DNA of 21,994 nucleotides from JACKHA01 sp041401985 (GCA_041401985.1 JAWKTE010000032.1:1-21994); one strand, 5' to 3'; shown: positions 1-8,018, counted from the first letter of the stretch. The notes: generated by a model not told the origin, from the letters alone. A program made the numbers and translations.

Positions 1-120
1 CCCGCTGGCGGAAACGGCACCGGTTGCCAGATCCTCCAGATCCCCGTTGCTGTACAACTGCCCCTGCGCGGCAGTCGCCACACCGGCCACCGCCAGCGTC
101 GCCAAGATCGTGCGGGCCAT
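1..120 (-). CDS. Secreted protein, N-terminal fragment (cut by window edge)
   Basis: Only the first 40 codons lie in the window. The start is ATG at 118-120, preceded on the minus strand by a strong ribosome binding site (AAGGAGG, 5 nt before the ATG). The product begins with a Sec-type signal peptide: MAR, then a hydrophobic Ala/Val/Leu core, then an Ala-rich cleavage zone ending near AAQGQ. The mature start (QLYSN, later TGAVS) resembles the mature start of the next minus-strand gene (228-1322), so the two are probably adjacent paralogues. Function cannot be judged from this fragment. I infer an exported or surface protein. Confidence 0.75.
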   Translation of the reverse strand, partial: MARTILATLAVAGVATAAQGQLYSNGDLEDLATGAVSASG

Positions 121-162
121 CGGAACCTCCTTCGCGGCGTCAACCCGGTGCGCGGGGCGTCC

Positions 163-190
163 GCACGCCCGTGCCGAGCCACGGGCATGC
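163..190 (-). repeat. Family C hairpin repeat, copy C0
   Basis: An 11-bp stem with one mismatch (GCACGCCCGTG against CACGGGCATGC) closes a 6-nt loop. Read on the minus strand the loop is GCTCGG, close to the GCTTTG or GCTCTG loops of the other family C copies. The stem differs from those copies at three adjacent base pairs, and all three are compensated. It lies in the leader of the truncated secreted-protein gene. Confidence 0.6.
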
Positions 191-204
191 GACCCCACGT
201 TCCG

Positions 205-210
205 AGAGTA
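205..210 (-). promoter_or_regulatory. Probable -10 of the truncated secreted-protein gene
   Basis: On the minus strand the hexamer TACTCT is preceded by TGG, giving an extended -10 (TGnTAnnnT). The stretch TTGTGGTAC-N-CT recurs in the promoter of the glyoxalase-fold gene near 20640. No convincing -35 is seen. A start about 7 nt downstream would give a leader of roughly 75 nt containing the family C hairpin at 163-190. Confidence 0.4.
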
Positions 211-227
211 CCACAAAGGCTCGCGGC

Positions 228-1322
228 TCAGCACCCGGCCGCGAAGATCGCCAGGTAATAGAAGAAGTCGTCGTTGTTCAAGACGCCGTTCGGGACGCCG
301 TAGCCCGGCTGGCCCGCGATCGCGCCGGTGGTCAGGTCGGCGACGGCCAGGTTGCCGGCGGCGAACTGGGCGAGGTAATAGAAGAAGTCATCGTTGTTCA
401 GCACGCCGTTGGGCACGCCGTAGCCCGGCTGGCCCGCGATCGCGCCGGTGGTCAGGTCGGGCTCGCAGCCGCCGCCCATCATGCCGTCGATGAGGAAGGG
501 CATGTCGGCGCCCTCGGTGGACGTGGCGGGGATGCAGCCGCCGACGACCGGGTCGGCGATGCGGCCCTCGTCGATGAACTGGAACCACACGCCGCCCTCG
601 AACTGGATGCCGTTGGAGCCGGGCAGGTACAGGCCCGAGCCCAGCGGCAGGTTGGCCAGCGGGACGATCCACGGCCCGGAGTTGATCGAGCCGTCGGACT
701 GCACATCGACCCAGTACGTGCCGGCGTCGAGGGTCAGGTTCAGCCCGCCGCAGACGTTGCGGAACACGGGGCGGGTGGTGCCGGCGCTGGGCTGGGAGCA
801 GACGTTGGGGGCGGCGTTGGAGATGCGGTAGAGGCGCTCGTCGGTGGACTCGGTGAGGCGGTTGGTGGTGTCGTCGCCGAAGACGATGTTGCTGCCGGGC
901 TGGCCGGGCTCGCCGTCCCAGACGCGGAAGTTGTAGTGCGTGAAGGACGACGCGCCGGGCTGGGCGCCGGTCTGGTAGCCGAAAAACGTGAAGGCGGTGA
1001 TGGTCCAGGTCTCGCCGGCGGGGATGGTGAAGTCGTCGGCGTAGCGTGTGCCGGAGACGACGCGGTGCCCGATGCCGATGGTGTTGCCCTTGATGAGGCT
1101 CACGTTGTCGTGCCCGACCTCGGCCCACTCGGTGCCGGGGGGAGCGGCGAAGCCGGCGAGGCTGACCGCGCCGGTCGAGAGGCCCACGTCGGAGCCGGGG
1201 CCGCGGAGGGCGTTGGAGTAGAGCTGGGCCGACGCCGCCGAGGTGGCCAGGCCGAGGACGGCCAAACCAGCGAGGGCGGCGATGCGGACGACGGGCCGGA
1301 CGGCGGGCGAGTTCGAGGCCAT
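228..1322 (-). CDS. Secreted protein with C-terminal GC-type dockerin-like repeats
   Basis: 364 residues. The start is ATG at 1320-1322, with GGGAG just upstream; the frame stays open further upstream, but the signal peptide begins here (MASNSPAVRP, hydrophobic core, cleavage near ASA-QLYSN). The middle (about residues 35-285) is beta-rich with many Gly, Thr and aromatic residues and several Cys, and I recognise no catalytic motif. The C-terminus carries two 36-residue copies of a unit starting DLTTGAIAG and containing GVLNNDDFFYYLA; the second ends the protein in Gly-Cys. This matches the GC-type dockerin-like ending described for planctomycetes, thought to anchor or sort exported proteins. 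The unit resembles a calcium-binding dockerin loop but has lost several acidic positions. Enzyme or structural role is unknown. Confidence 0.85.
   Translation of the reverse strand: MASNSPAVRPVVRIAALAGLAVLGLATSAASAQLYSNALRGPGSDVGLSTGAVSLAGFAAPPGTEWAEVGHDNVSLIKGNTIGIGHRVVSGTRYADDFTIPAGETWTITAFTFFGYQTGAQPGASSFTHYNFRVWDGEPGQPGSNIVFGDDTTNRLTESTDERLYRISNAAPNVCSQPSAGTTRPVFRNVCGGLNLTLDAGTYWVDVQSDGSINSGPWIVPLANLPLGSGLYLPGSNGIQFEGGVWFQFIDEGRIADPVVGGCIPATSTEGADMPFLIDGMMGGGCEPDLTTGAIAGQPGYGVPNGVLNNDDFFYYLAQFAAGNLAVADLTTGAIAGQPGYGVPNGVLNNDDFFYYLAIFAAGC
231..458 (-). repeat. Tandem 120-bp coding repeat (dockerin-like units)
   Basis: Two nearly identical DNA copies with a period of 120 nt (for example AGGTAATAGAAGAAGTC at 253 and at 373) encode the two C-terminal units of the secreted protein. 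The few differences are mostly silent. The high DNA identity suggests recent duplication or gene conversion. Confidence 0.85.
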
Positions 1323-1353
1323 TGGTTCTCCCTGCAAGCAAATCCCCCGCAGG

Positions 1354-1382
1354 AAGATAGCCGTGGGGCGCGGAACTTCCAA
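1354..1382 (-). promoter_or_regulatory. Sigma-70-like promoter of the dockerin-like protein gene
   Basis: On the minus strand, TTGGAA (1377-1382) is separated by exactly 17 nt from TATCTT (1354-1359). Transcription would start near 1346, leaving a short leader that contains the ribosome binding site. This is one of the two best full -35/-10 pairs in the window. Confidence 0.55.
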
Positions 1383-1477
1383 GCAGATTCGGCCCTGGGG
1401 CGGGCTTTCGGGGGCTTGGCGGCGGCCCGGCGTCGGCCCCGCATGGGCGAGTGTGGCAGCGGAGTAGGGCCAAGCCC

Positions 1478-1954
1478 CTAGCGACGCTGGGCGACCGCGC
1501 CGATGTGGTGTCGGATAACCGGTGCGGACCCGCGGGCGGCATCCGGGGCGGGCCAATCGACGCCGACCACGTCGATGCGGATGCCCAGCGCCGGCGAGCC
1601 GGGGGGCTGGCGGCGTTTCGTGCGGGCCGCGATGGCGTGGGCCAGGCGAACCAGGGCGGCCTGCTTGCGGGCGGTGATCGAGGCCTCCGGCGCCGGGTGC
1701 GGCGTGCCGAGCAGGCGGGTCTTGACCTCAACGACGACGACCGTGCGCCGGTCGGGCGTGAGGGCGACGAGGTCGGCCTCGGCGTTTGCCAGGTGCAGGT
1801 TGCGGGCCAGGATGCGGTAGCCGGCGCGTTTGAGGTGTCGGGCGGCGGCCCGCTCGCCGCGCTGGCCGAGGGTCGGCGGCGTGCGGCGCAGCAAGGCCGC
1901 GACGCGGGCTCGCAGCGACGCGAGCGGTGGGGGGGTTGGACGCGGCCCGGCCAT
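1478..1954 (-). CDS. YraN / UPF0102 family endonuclease-like protein
   Basis: 158 residues from ATG at 1952-1954. The family hallmarks are present: GQRGERAAARHLKRAGYRILARN near the start, then AEADLVAL and VVVVEVKTR. These supply the acidic and Lys residues of the PD-(D/E)XK-like nuclease fold. The biochemical role of the YraN family is not settled. The gene starts 26 nt after the stop of the SurA-like lipoprotein gene on the same strand, so the two are probably co-transcribed. No strong ribosome binding site is visible, only a weak GAGGC, so the start is less sure than the identity. Confidence 0.85.
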   Translation of the reverse strand: MAGPRPTPPPLASLRARVAALLRRTPPTLGQRGERAAARHLKRAGYRILARNLHLANAEADLVALTPDRRTVVVVEVKTRLLGTPHPAPEASITARKQAALVRLAHAIAARTKRRQPPGSPALGIRIDVVGVDWPAPDAARGSAPVIRHHIGAVAQRR

Positions 1955-1980
1955 GGACGCAAGCCTCGGCGACGCGGCGA

Positions 1981-3390
1981 TCAGCGCGGTCCGGGCAGGC
2001 CCGCGCCCCGATCGGGCTCGGGCTGCTCGGGCGGGTAGTACCGCTGCGTGGCGATCGCCATCAGGCGGTCGATCATCTCTGCTTCGCTGGTGAACGAGGC
2101 CCGGTCGCGCAGGCGCGTGATGAGTTCCTCGGCCCGCTGGACGAGTTCCTGCTGGCGGAGCGTGTCGCTGATCTGGATCTGGGCCTCGTAGAGCGTGCGC
2201 GAGTCGTCGCTCACGCGCTCCAGGTAGAGCCACGCGACGAGTTGCCCGTTGAAGTACGCGACCGGGCCGGTCCATTCGCCGGGGCGCAGGCCCCGGGCCG
2301 CGACGTTGAGTTCGGCGTTGTTGAAGAACTCAGCCTGCTCGTACTGGCCCTCGAACGGGACGTCGACCAGCCCGGCGTTGGCCCGGCGGTTCGGGGCGTT
2401 CAGGTTGCTGGCGGCGACTTCCTGGAACGGCGTGCCCTGGGCGAGCGACTCGGTGATGCGGGCGATGGTCTGGGCCTGGGCGGCGACCGCGTCGATCCGG
2501 CGGAACCGGGCGCTGGGCGGCGGGTTGAAGCTGTCGCTGTTGCGGAGGTAGTAGTTCTCGATATCGCGCCCGCTGACCTGGATGCCGCGGATCAGGTTCT
2601 CACGCGACAGGCCGACGAGCTGGGCCTCCTGCTGCTCGCGGAGGAACTGCTCGAGCGTCTGGTTGCGTTCTTCGAGCAGGCGTCGCTGGGCCTCGGTGAT
2701 GCTGCCGCCGGCGCGGGCGAGGGTGCGCTGGCGGGTCGCGTTGAGCACGCGCGTGAGGCCGACCTCGCGGGCCGCGGGCGGGATGGACTCGAGGGCCTCG
2801 GCGGCGAGCAGTTCGCTCTGGAGCGTGGTGATGAGCGCGCCCTGGATGCTCTCGCGGGCCTCGCGCGTCCACGCGGCCCTCGGGAGTTCCAGCGACAACG
2901 CCCGCAGGCGGGCCTCCATCGGGGCCAGGAACTCGTTGGCGAACACGGGGCGCCCGTTGATGTCGCCGACCTTCACGTCGATCAGCGTCGGGCGTCCCAC
3001 CGGCGCCGGGGTGGCGCCGGTCAGGTCGGGCGGGTTCGGATCGACGCCGACCGTGCCGGGGGCGGGATCGTTTGGACCAGGCAGCGGCGTGCGGTTGCCC
3101 GACTGGGCGGCGGCGGAGGAGTTTGCGGGTGCCGTCGGGCTGACGCCGACAGGGTCGGTGATCGGAGCCGGCACGCTGAGCGGTGTGCCCGAGCTCTGCA
3201 CGAACGGGCCGACGGCGGCCGGGGCGTCCGGCTGGCGGAAGTCGCTCGCCGAGAGGCGCGGGCCGGGCGTGCTGGTCAGCGGCTCGAGCAGCGTCGGGCG
3301 CGACGAGCACGCCCCCAGTAACGCGGGCACGAGCGCGGCGGCAACCGTGGCCAGGAGCGGGCACGCCGCGGGATGGGGGCGTCTTGGCAT
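1981..3390 (-). CDS. SurA/PpiC-like lipoprotein (periplasmic foldase-like)
   Basis: 469 residues from ATG at 3388-3390. The N-terminus is a lipoprotein signal: a basic start, a hydrophobic stretch and the lipobox LGAC with Cys28. A Pro/Thr/Ser-rich linker follows (about 30-140). Next comes a helical SurA-N-like region (about 140-290: NGRPVFANEFLAP, long Glu/Gln/Arg-rich helices, then the ENYYLRNSDSF element), and then a divergent parvulin-like region (about 295-420, with QTIARITESLAQG and NRRANAGLVDVPFEG). The family consists of chaperones and peptidyl-prolyl isomerases acting on envelope proteins. The parvulin core looks degenerate, so a chaperone role is likelier than catalysis. The upstream in-frame ATG near 3456 was rejected because it would bury the signal peptide. 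Confidence 0.7.
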   Translation of the reverse strand: MPRRPHPAACPLLATVAAALVPALLGACSSRPTLLEPLTSTPGPRLSASDFRQPDAPAAVGPFVQSSGTPLSVPAPITDPVGVSPTAPANSSAAAQSGNRTPLPGPNDPAPGTVGVDPNPPDLTGATPAPVGRPTLIDVKVGDINGRPVFANEFLAPMEARLRALSLELPRAAWTREARESIQGALITTLQSELLAAEALESIPPAAREVGLTRVLNATRQRTLARAGGSITEAQRRLLEERNQTLEQFLREQQEAQLVGLSRENLIRGIQVSGRDIENYYLRNSDSFNPPPSARFRRIDAVAAQAQTIARITESLAQGTPFQEVAASNLNAPNRRANAGLVDVPFEGQYEQAEFFNNAELNVAARGLRPGEWTGPVAYFNGQLVAWLYLERVSDDSRTLYEAQIQISDTLRQQELVQRAEELITRLRDRASFTSEAEMIDRLMAIATQRYYPPEQPEPDRGAGLPGPR

Positions 3391-3397
3391 ACGCCCA

Positions 3398-3403
3398 AGG
3401 GTA
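3398..3403 (-). promoter_or_regulatory. -10 hexamer TACCCT, 7 nt before a start codon (leaderless)
   Basis: On the minus strand TACCCT ends 7 nt before the ATG of the SurA-like gene. There is no Shine-Dalgarno sequence in the gap. Transcription would begin at or next to the start codon. Confidence 0.5.
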
Positions 3404-3459
3404 CCGCAAGCCAGAGCGGGCGGCGCGGCCGGACGGTTGTGGTGAGGCAGAGCCACCGG

Positions 3460-4929
3460 CTACCGCCCGAGCACGCGTGCGGTGAACGCCATGAACCGAG
3501 CCGCGGCTTTGCCCTCCAGGAGTGTCGTCGGGGTGCGGAACCTGGGGTGCGTCGTTGTGGTGATGACGGGTCGGGTCATCGCCAATAGCCCCTCGCGCCC
3601 GCGTGAGAGGCCCCAGCCGCTGGGGCCCAGTCCGCCGATCGTGACGCGCGGATGGCCCGTGGGCACAACGCAGTCGTTGATGGTGACGATGGTGGAGGCC
3701 AGGCGCGGGGCGATGTCGCGCCGGGCCCGCGCAACGTCGCGCGTGAAGAGCGAAGTCGCGAGGCGCTGGTCGATCGACGCGTGGATCGCCAGGGCGTCGG
3801 CCTCGTCGCGGGCCTTGACGACCGCGAGCACGGGGCCGAAGTGGCGACCGGCAACGGCGTCGCTGGCGGGCGGGCAGCCGAGCAGGGCGGTGGGGGAGAT
3901 GGTGCGGGAATCGGATTGCAGACTCGGGCCGTGCTGTGTTGCCAAGGGCGCCGAACGAACGGCGCCCCCGCCCTGCACGACGGTGGCGCCGTCGCGTCGC
4001 CCCGCGTCGATCGCGGCCTGGGCCTTGGCGACTTCCGACTCATCGACCATCCGCAAGCGCGGCGTGTTCTCGACCTCCCGCCGCAGCGCCGATGCGAAGG
4101 CGTCGTACGCCCCATCGCACACGATCGCCCGGCGCGGGCCCATGCACGTCTGGCCCGCGTTCATGCGCACCGCGGCCCAGATGGCGCGGGCGGCCAGATC
4201 GGCGTCAGCGTCGGGCAGCACGATCGCCGAGTCGCGACCCGAGAGTTCGAGCGTGCTGGTGGCCAGGGCCGGGGCCAGGGTCGCGGCGATACGGCGCCCG
4301 ACCTCGGTCGAGCCGGTGAAGACGATGTGGTCGAGGCGGTCGTCGTGCGGCGTCGAATCGTGCGTGCCGGCGAGCGCGACGACTCGCTCGCCCGCCTCAC
4401 GCGTCGCCTCGGCGACCTCGAGCACGCCCGCGGGCAGGGCGGCGTCCGGCGTCGGCGCGCCCGCGATCTCCAGCAGCAACGCCTGGCTCCGCGGGCTGCG
4501 TTCCGACGGCTTGACCAGCACGCGGTTGCCGCAGACCAGCGCCTGGACCAGTTGCACGCCCAGCAGCCCGACCGGGTAGTTCCACGTCGCAATGATGCCG
4601 ACGCGCCCCAGGGGCACGCGGCACTCTCGCGCCGTCACGCCCGGCGAGAACAGCCCGCCGCCGGCGACGCGACGCTCGCGGAGCAGCCGCGGCACCGCCC
4701 GCTCGGCGTACCGGCACGCCCGCAGCAGCGGGGCCACCTCCGAGACGAAGCACTCGAACACGCCCTTGCCAATCTCGTCGGCGACGACGCCCGTGATCTC
4801 CTCGTGTCGCGCCGCCACCGCGCGGCGGAACGCACGGAGCCAGGCCTGGCGACGCGGCAGGCCCGCGGGCGCCCCCCACTCGGGCGCGGCGTTTGTGCGG
4901 TCAATGGTTCGGGCGGCGGCGTCCGGCAT
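3460..4929 (-). CDS. Aldehyde dehydrogenase family protein
   Basis: 489 residues, the normal length for the superfamily. Visible motifs: TWNYPVG with the catalytic-site Asn117, KPSE with cofactor-binding Lys140, FTGSTEVG (204-211), LELSG with general-base Glu228, and NAGQTC with the nucleophile Cys262. It should oxidise an aldehyde to an acid with NAD(P)+. The short C-terminal region and the overall pattern resemble the class 3 (fatty or aromatic aldehyde) branch; the substrate cannot be read from the sequence. LELSGRDSAIV replaces the commoner ELGGKSP-type motif. The gene is divergent from the glycosyltransferase at 4968 across 38 bp. The start ATG has no Shine-Dalgarno sequence but a TACGAT hexamer 7 nt upstream. 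Confidence 0.92.
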   Translation of the reverse strand: MPDAAARTIDRTNAAPEWGAPAGLPRRQAWLRAFRRAVAARHEEITGVVADEIGKGVFECFVSEVAPLLRACRYAERAVPRLLRERRVAGGGLFSPGVTARECRVPLGRVGIIATWNYPVGLLGVQLVQALVCGNRVLVKPSERSPRSQALLLEIAGAPTPDAALPAGVLEVAEATREAGERVVALAGTHDSTPHDDRLDHIVFTGSTEVGRRIAATLAPALATSTLELSGRDSAIVLPDADADLAARAIWAAVRMNAGQTCMGPRRAIVCDGAYDAFASALRREVENTPRLRMVDESEVAKAQAAIDAGRRDGATVVQGGGAVRSAPLATQHGPSLQSDSRTISPTALLGCPPASDAVAGRHFGPVLAVVKARDEADALAIHASIDQRLATSLFTRDVARARRDIAPRLASTIVTINDCVVPTGHPRVTIGGLGPSGWGLSRGREGLLAMTRPVITTTTHPRFRTPTTLLEGKAAARFMAFTARVLGR

Positions 4930-4936
4930 CGGGTCG

Positions 4937-4942
4937 ATCGTA
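4937..4942 (-). promoter_or_regulatory. -10 hexamer TACGAT, 7 nt before the dehydrogenase start (leaderless)
   Basis: On the minus strand TACGAT is followed by 7 nt and then the ATG at 4929. It lies inside the 38-bp spacer shared with the divergent glycosyltransferase gene. Confidence 0.5.
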
Positions 4943-4955
4943 CAGCGCCGTTTGC

Positions 4956-4961
4956 TACGCT
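4956..4961 (+). promoter_or_regulatory. Extended -10 TGCTACGCT, 6 nt before the glycosyltransferase start (leaderless)
   Basis: TACGCT with an upstream TGC (extended -10) ends 6 nt before the ATG at 4968. There is no ribosome binding site. The -35 position would overlap the -10 of the divergent dehydrogenase gene. Confidence 0.55.
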
Positions 4962-4967
4962 TGGCCC

Positions 4968-6737
4968 ATGCAGGACCTCTCGATCAAACTCGCCCCGGCC
5001 CGCGACCACATGCACGCCGGGCGGTTCGACAAGGCCGCCGCGCTCCTCCAGCGACTGGCCCAGCAGCACCCCAAGCGCCCCGACGTGCTGTCGCTACTGA
5101 TCATCAGCCTGATCCGCAGCGGCAAGGCCCCGCAGGCCCAGTACTACGTCGATCAGGCCCGCGCCATGTCCGCCGGCGACCCGCGGGCCCTGCTCGATCT
5201 TGGCAACCTGCTGGCCCAGCAGGCCCAGGGCGAGATGGCTATCCCGCTCTTCGAGGCCGCCCTGGCGATCGACCCCACCCTCTCGGCCGCCAGCGTCGGG
5301 CTTTCCGGCTCGCACTTCCACGCCTATCGCCTCGGCGACACCATCGCCACCGCCCGCGCCGGGCTCGAGCACGACCCGAGCCACGCGCTGCTGCAGTGCA
5401 ACCTCGGCGTCGCGCTGCTGCAGGCCGGCCGCCCGCGCGAGGCGCTCGACGTGCTCTCGAACGCCGCCGCCGCGAACCCCGACCACGAACTGATCGTCTC
5501 GGCCCACGCGGCGTGCACGAACTACGCCGGCAACGCCACGCCCAAGCAGTCGTACGACGCCCACCGCATGTACGGCGCGCTGCTCAATCGCCAACTGCCG
5601 ACGCCGCCCCGCCCCAAGCCGCGCGACCCGAACCCGGATCGCCCGCTGCGCGTCGGCGTCGTCTCGGCGGACCTGCGGGCCCACCCCTGCGGCACGTTCA
5701 TCGAGCCGTGGCTCGCAAAGCACTCCAAGGACTTCGACATCACCTGCTACTCCGTCGCGTTCCGCGAGGACGCGGCCAGCAAGCGCCTCCGCGGGCACCC
5801 CGTCAAGTGGAAGTGGGAGCCCACCATGAACGCCAAGGACTTCGCCGACATGCTCGCGCGAGACCAGATCGACGTGGTCCTCGAACTCTCGGGCCTGACC
5901 GCCGGGCACCGGATGCTGGCCCTGCACCTGCGCCCCGCGCCGGTGCAGGTCACCTATTTCGGCTATCCGAACACGACCGGCCTGAGCGCGATCGATGCCC
6001 GAATCGTCGACTCCATCACCGATCCGGACCAGCCTTCGTACAACGACGTCGCCTCCGAGCGCCTCGTCCGCATGGACCCGTGCTTCCTGTGCTTCCCGCC
6101 CATCGCCGGCGCGCCCGAGCCCGGCCCGCTGCCCGCCAGGGCCAGCGGCCACGTCACCTTCGGCTCGTTCAACAACGTCGCGAAGATCGACGACGACACG
6201 ATCCGCATGTGGACCAGGGCCGTTCTCGCCGTCCCCGCCTCGCGCCTGCTGCTCAAGTACCACGCCCTCTCCCAGGCCCCCGTGCGCGACGCGATCATCG
6301 AACGCTTCGTCAAGGCCGGCCTGCCCGCCGACCGCATCGTGCTCGACCCGCCGGGCAAGAACACCCTCGAAACCCTCGCGGCCTACCAGCGCGTCGACAT
6401 CGCGCTGGACACCTACCCCTACCACGGCACCACCACGACCTGCGAGGCCCTGTTCATGGGATGCCCCGTCGTCACACGCATGGGCGACCGCTGCGTCGCC
6501 CGCGTCTCAGGCTCCATCCTGGCCGCGGCCGGCGTCGACGACTGCACGGCCGACAGCGAGGACGGGTTCGTGGAAGCCGCCAAGCGACTCGCCGGCGATC
6601 TGGACGGGCTGGCGGCGCGCCGGGCCGGGCTGCGCGAGAAGATCCTCGCTTCCACGCTCTGCGACCAGAGCGCGTACGTCGAGCGCCTCGAGCGCGTGCT
6701 GCGCGGGCTGTGGAAGGACGCCTGCGCCGCGGCATAG
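4968..6737 (+). CDS. TPR-containing O-GlcNAc-transferase-like glycosyltransferase (GT41)
   Basis: 589 residues. Residues 1-205 form TPR-like helical repeats (for example AGRFDKAAALLQRLAQQHP and AGRPREALDVLSNAAAANP). Residues 225-585 match the catalytic half of the SPINDLY/OGT family: VVSADLRAHP (His239, equivalent to the active-site His region of human OGT), TYFGYPNTTG, FGSFNNVAKID (Lys406, the position of the UDP-binding Lys) and DTYPYHGTTTTCEALFMG. It probably transfers a sugar from a nucleotide-sugar donor to Ser/Thr of proteins in the cytoplasm; donor and target are unknown. The start is chosen at the ATG 6 nt after the TACGCT -10. The upstream in-frame ATG at 4893 would overlap the divergent dehydrogenase gene. 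Confidence 0.88.
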   Translation: MQDLSIKLAPARDHMHAGRFDKAAALLQRLAQQHPKRPDVLSLLIISLIRSGKAPQAQYYVDQARAMSAGDPRALLDLGNLLAQQAQGEMAIPLFEAALAIDPTLSAASVGLSGSHFHAYRLGDTIATARAGLEHDPSHALLQCNLGVALLQAGRPREALDVLSNAAAANPDHELIVSAHAACTNYAGNATPKQSYDAHRMYGALLNRQLPTPPRPKPRDPNPDRPLRVGVVSADLRAHPCGTFIEPWLAKHSKDFDITCYSVAFREDAASKRLRGHPVKWKWEPTMNAKDFADMLARDQIDVVLELSGLTAGHRMLALHLRPAPVQVTYFGYPNTTGLSAIDARIVDSITDPDQPSYNDVASERLVRMDPCFLCFPPIAGAPEPGPLPARASGHVTFGSFNNVAKIDDDTIRMWTRAVLAVPASRLLLKYHALSQAPVRDAIIERFVKAGLPADRIVLDPPGKNTLETLAAYQRVDIALDTYPYHGTTTTCEALFMGCPVVTRMGDRCVARVSGSILAAAGVDDCTADSEDGFVEAAKRLAGDLDGLAARRAGLREKILASTLCDQSAYVERLERVLRGLWKDACAAA

Positions 6738-6767
6738 GCGTGCCAGTGCAAACCGGCGATCGGAAAC

Positions 6768-6794
6768 GGCGGGCGGAATCGAACGTCCGCCGCC
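6768..6794 (+). terminator. Hairpin downstream of the glycosyltransferase
   Basis: GGCGGGCGGA pairs with TCCGCCGCC apart from one bulged G, around an 8-nt loop, 30 nt after the stop codon. There is no U-tract after it, so it may be a transcript-end stabiliser rather than an intrinsic terminator. The rest of the 225-bp spacer holds no gene that I can support. Confidence 0.3.
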
Positions 6795-6962
6795 GATTAC
6801 ACGCTTTCGCCATCGCACTAAACCCCGCCCGCCCCTCGCCGCCCCAAAGGATGAGCGCGGATTCACCCCGCGTTCACCGGGCCGCCACGCGCCGGACGCA
6901 TGATCCTGCAGAAGCACAAGTCGTCCGCGCCGTCCGCGGGCGACGCAGGCAAGGAGCAGATC

Positions 6963-7286
6963 ATGGCGACGACCACCCGCAAGAAGTCCGGCTCGCGTTC
7001 GAGCAACGGCTCGATCCGCACCCGCCGTTCCCCCGAGACGACCGAGGCCAAGGCCGCGATGGCCGAGGTCCGCTCAGACGTCGCCGCGCTGCGCGACGAC
7101 ACGAGCCGCCTGCTGCACGGCATCGAGGCCGCGGCCGCGGAGAAACTCGGCCAGATCGCCGGGCGCTCGAAGGCGGAGATCACGCACGCCCACGACGAGG
7201 TCCGCGACTTCGTCAGCGCCCGCCCCATCACGTCGCTGGCGGTCGCCGTCGGCGTCGGCGCGATCCTGGCCCGGATCATCCGGTAA
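6963..7286 (+). CDS. DUF883 (ElaB/YqjD-like) membrane-anchored protein
   Basis: 107 residues. The start is ATG at 6963, behind AAGGAG with a 6-nt gap; the in-frame ATG at 6900 lacks a good site. The order is a Thr/Lys/Arg/Ser-rich N-terminus (1-27), an amphipathic charged helix (28-85) and a C-terminal hydrophobic anchor (about 88-106, starting ARPITSLAVAVGVGA). This is the layout of ElaB/YqjD proteins, which in enterobacteria sit in the inner membrane and can bind ribosomes in stationary phase. The basic tail would face the cytoplasm. It is the first gene of a three-gene unit with two more small membrane proteins, a grouping common in stress-related envelope operons. Confidence 0.75.
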   Translation: MATTTRKKSGSRSSNGSIRTRRSPETTEAKAAMAEVRSDVAALRDDTSRLLHGIEAAAAEKLGQIAGRSKAEITHAHDEVRDFVSARPITSLAVAVGVGAILARIIR

Positions 7287-7337
7287 CGCTGTGGCACGAC
7301 CGATCGGAGCGGCGACAACACCAGGAAGGAGGCCGGC

Positions 7338-8018
7338 GTGCTCGGGCGCGTGGCGGACATGTTCATCGCGGGCGTCGAGGTCCTCGAAGCCGAGGGGCGC
7401 GTAGCCCGCGATCGCCTGGTCGACCTGGCCGGTGGGGGCGTGCTCATCATGGCGTTCGCCTCGCTGGCGACGCTGGGCGCGACCGCGGCGGCGGTCGGGG
7501 TGACCTGGCTGCTGGCCGCGGCCATCGGGGTCGGAGCCGCCCTCACGATCGTGGGGCTCGGCGTCGGCGTCGCCGGCACGCTCGCCGCCGCTTTGGCGTG
7601 GCAGCACCTCAAGCACGGCCCGCGCGAGCGCGACGCCCGCCAGCGAGATTCGGCGCTGTCCCATCGCGACGACGAAGGCGGCCACATCGACCGCCGCGAG
7701 ACGTTCCGTCGCGCCGGGGGCGCGTCGGCGTCGCCGGCCCAGCCGCCGACGCCGCACACCGCGCCGAGCCATCCTCCAACCACCCCCGCCGTCGATCCCG
7801 ACGAGCCGATCGACGAGTTCGAGATCGAGGTGGAACTCGAAGACGACGCCGACCCCGACACCGATCGTCACGCTGACGACGACGCCGAAGACGACGCCGA
7901 TGACGACGACCGTGGGGATCGGGACGCCGAACGGTCGCCCCGCACCGCGCACGACCGCCACGCCCATGCGCACACCCGCCACAGCGCAAACGGCGCCTAC
8001 AGGAGACACGACCGATGA
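7338..8018 (+). CDS. Holin-X-like (DUF1469) membrane protein with acidic tail
   Basis: 226 residues, starting at GTG (7338) behind AAGGAGG with a 5-nt gap. The N-terminal part (1-30) is a charged amphipathic helix. Two hydrophobic segments follow (about 33-58 and 60-88), as in the phage holin / Actinobacterial Holin-X superfamily often found next to DUF883 genes. After residue 95 the protein is disordered: a Pro/Thr/Ala linker, then a strongly acidic stretch (about 150-190, runs of Asp and Glu), then a His/Arg-rich end. The tail is much longer than in usual family members. It ends by overlapping the next gene by four bases (ATGA), so translation is probably coupled. Despite the family name nothing here suggests a prophage. 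Confidence 0.65.
   Translation: MLGRVADMFIAGVEVLEAEGRVARDRLVDLAGGGVLIMAFASLATLGATAAAVGVTWLLAAAIGVGAALTIVGLGVGVAGTLAAALAWQHLKHGPRERDARQRDSALSHRDDEGGHIDRRETFRRAGGASASPAQPPTPHTAPSHPPTTPAVDPDEPIDEFEIEVELEDDADPDTDRHADDDAEDDADDDDRGDRDAERSPRTAHDRHAHAHTRHSANGAYRRHDR

Noticed and set aside
24..1481. Open plus-strand frame opposite the dockerin-like gene
   Set aside because: It is antisense to a gene with signal peptide, promoter and ribosome binding site; its Gly/Ala/Asp-rich text is typical of reverse-complement reading.
4592..7876. A 3.3-kb open frame on the plus strand
   Set aside because: It overlaps the glycosyltransferase and membrane cassette in another frame and reads as Arg/Pro/His low complexity. 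It is a G+C-driven shadow.
7338..8018. Prophage lysis gene because of the holin-like family
   Set aside because: No phage genes surround it, and DUF883/holin-X pairs are ordinary chromosomal stress-type operons.
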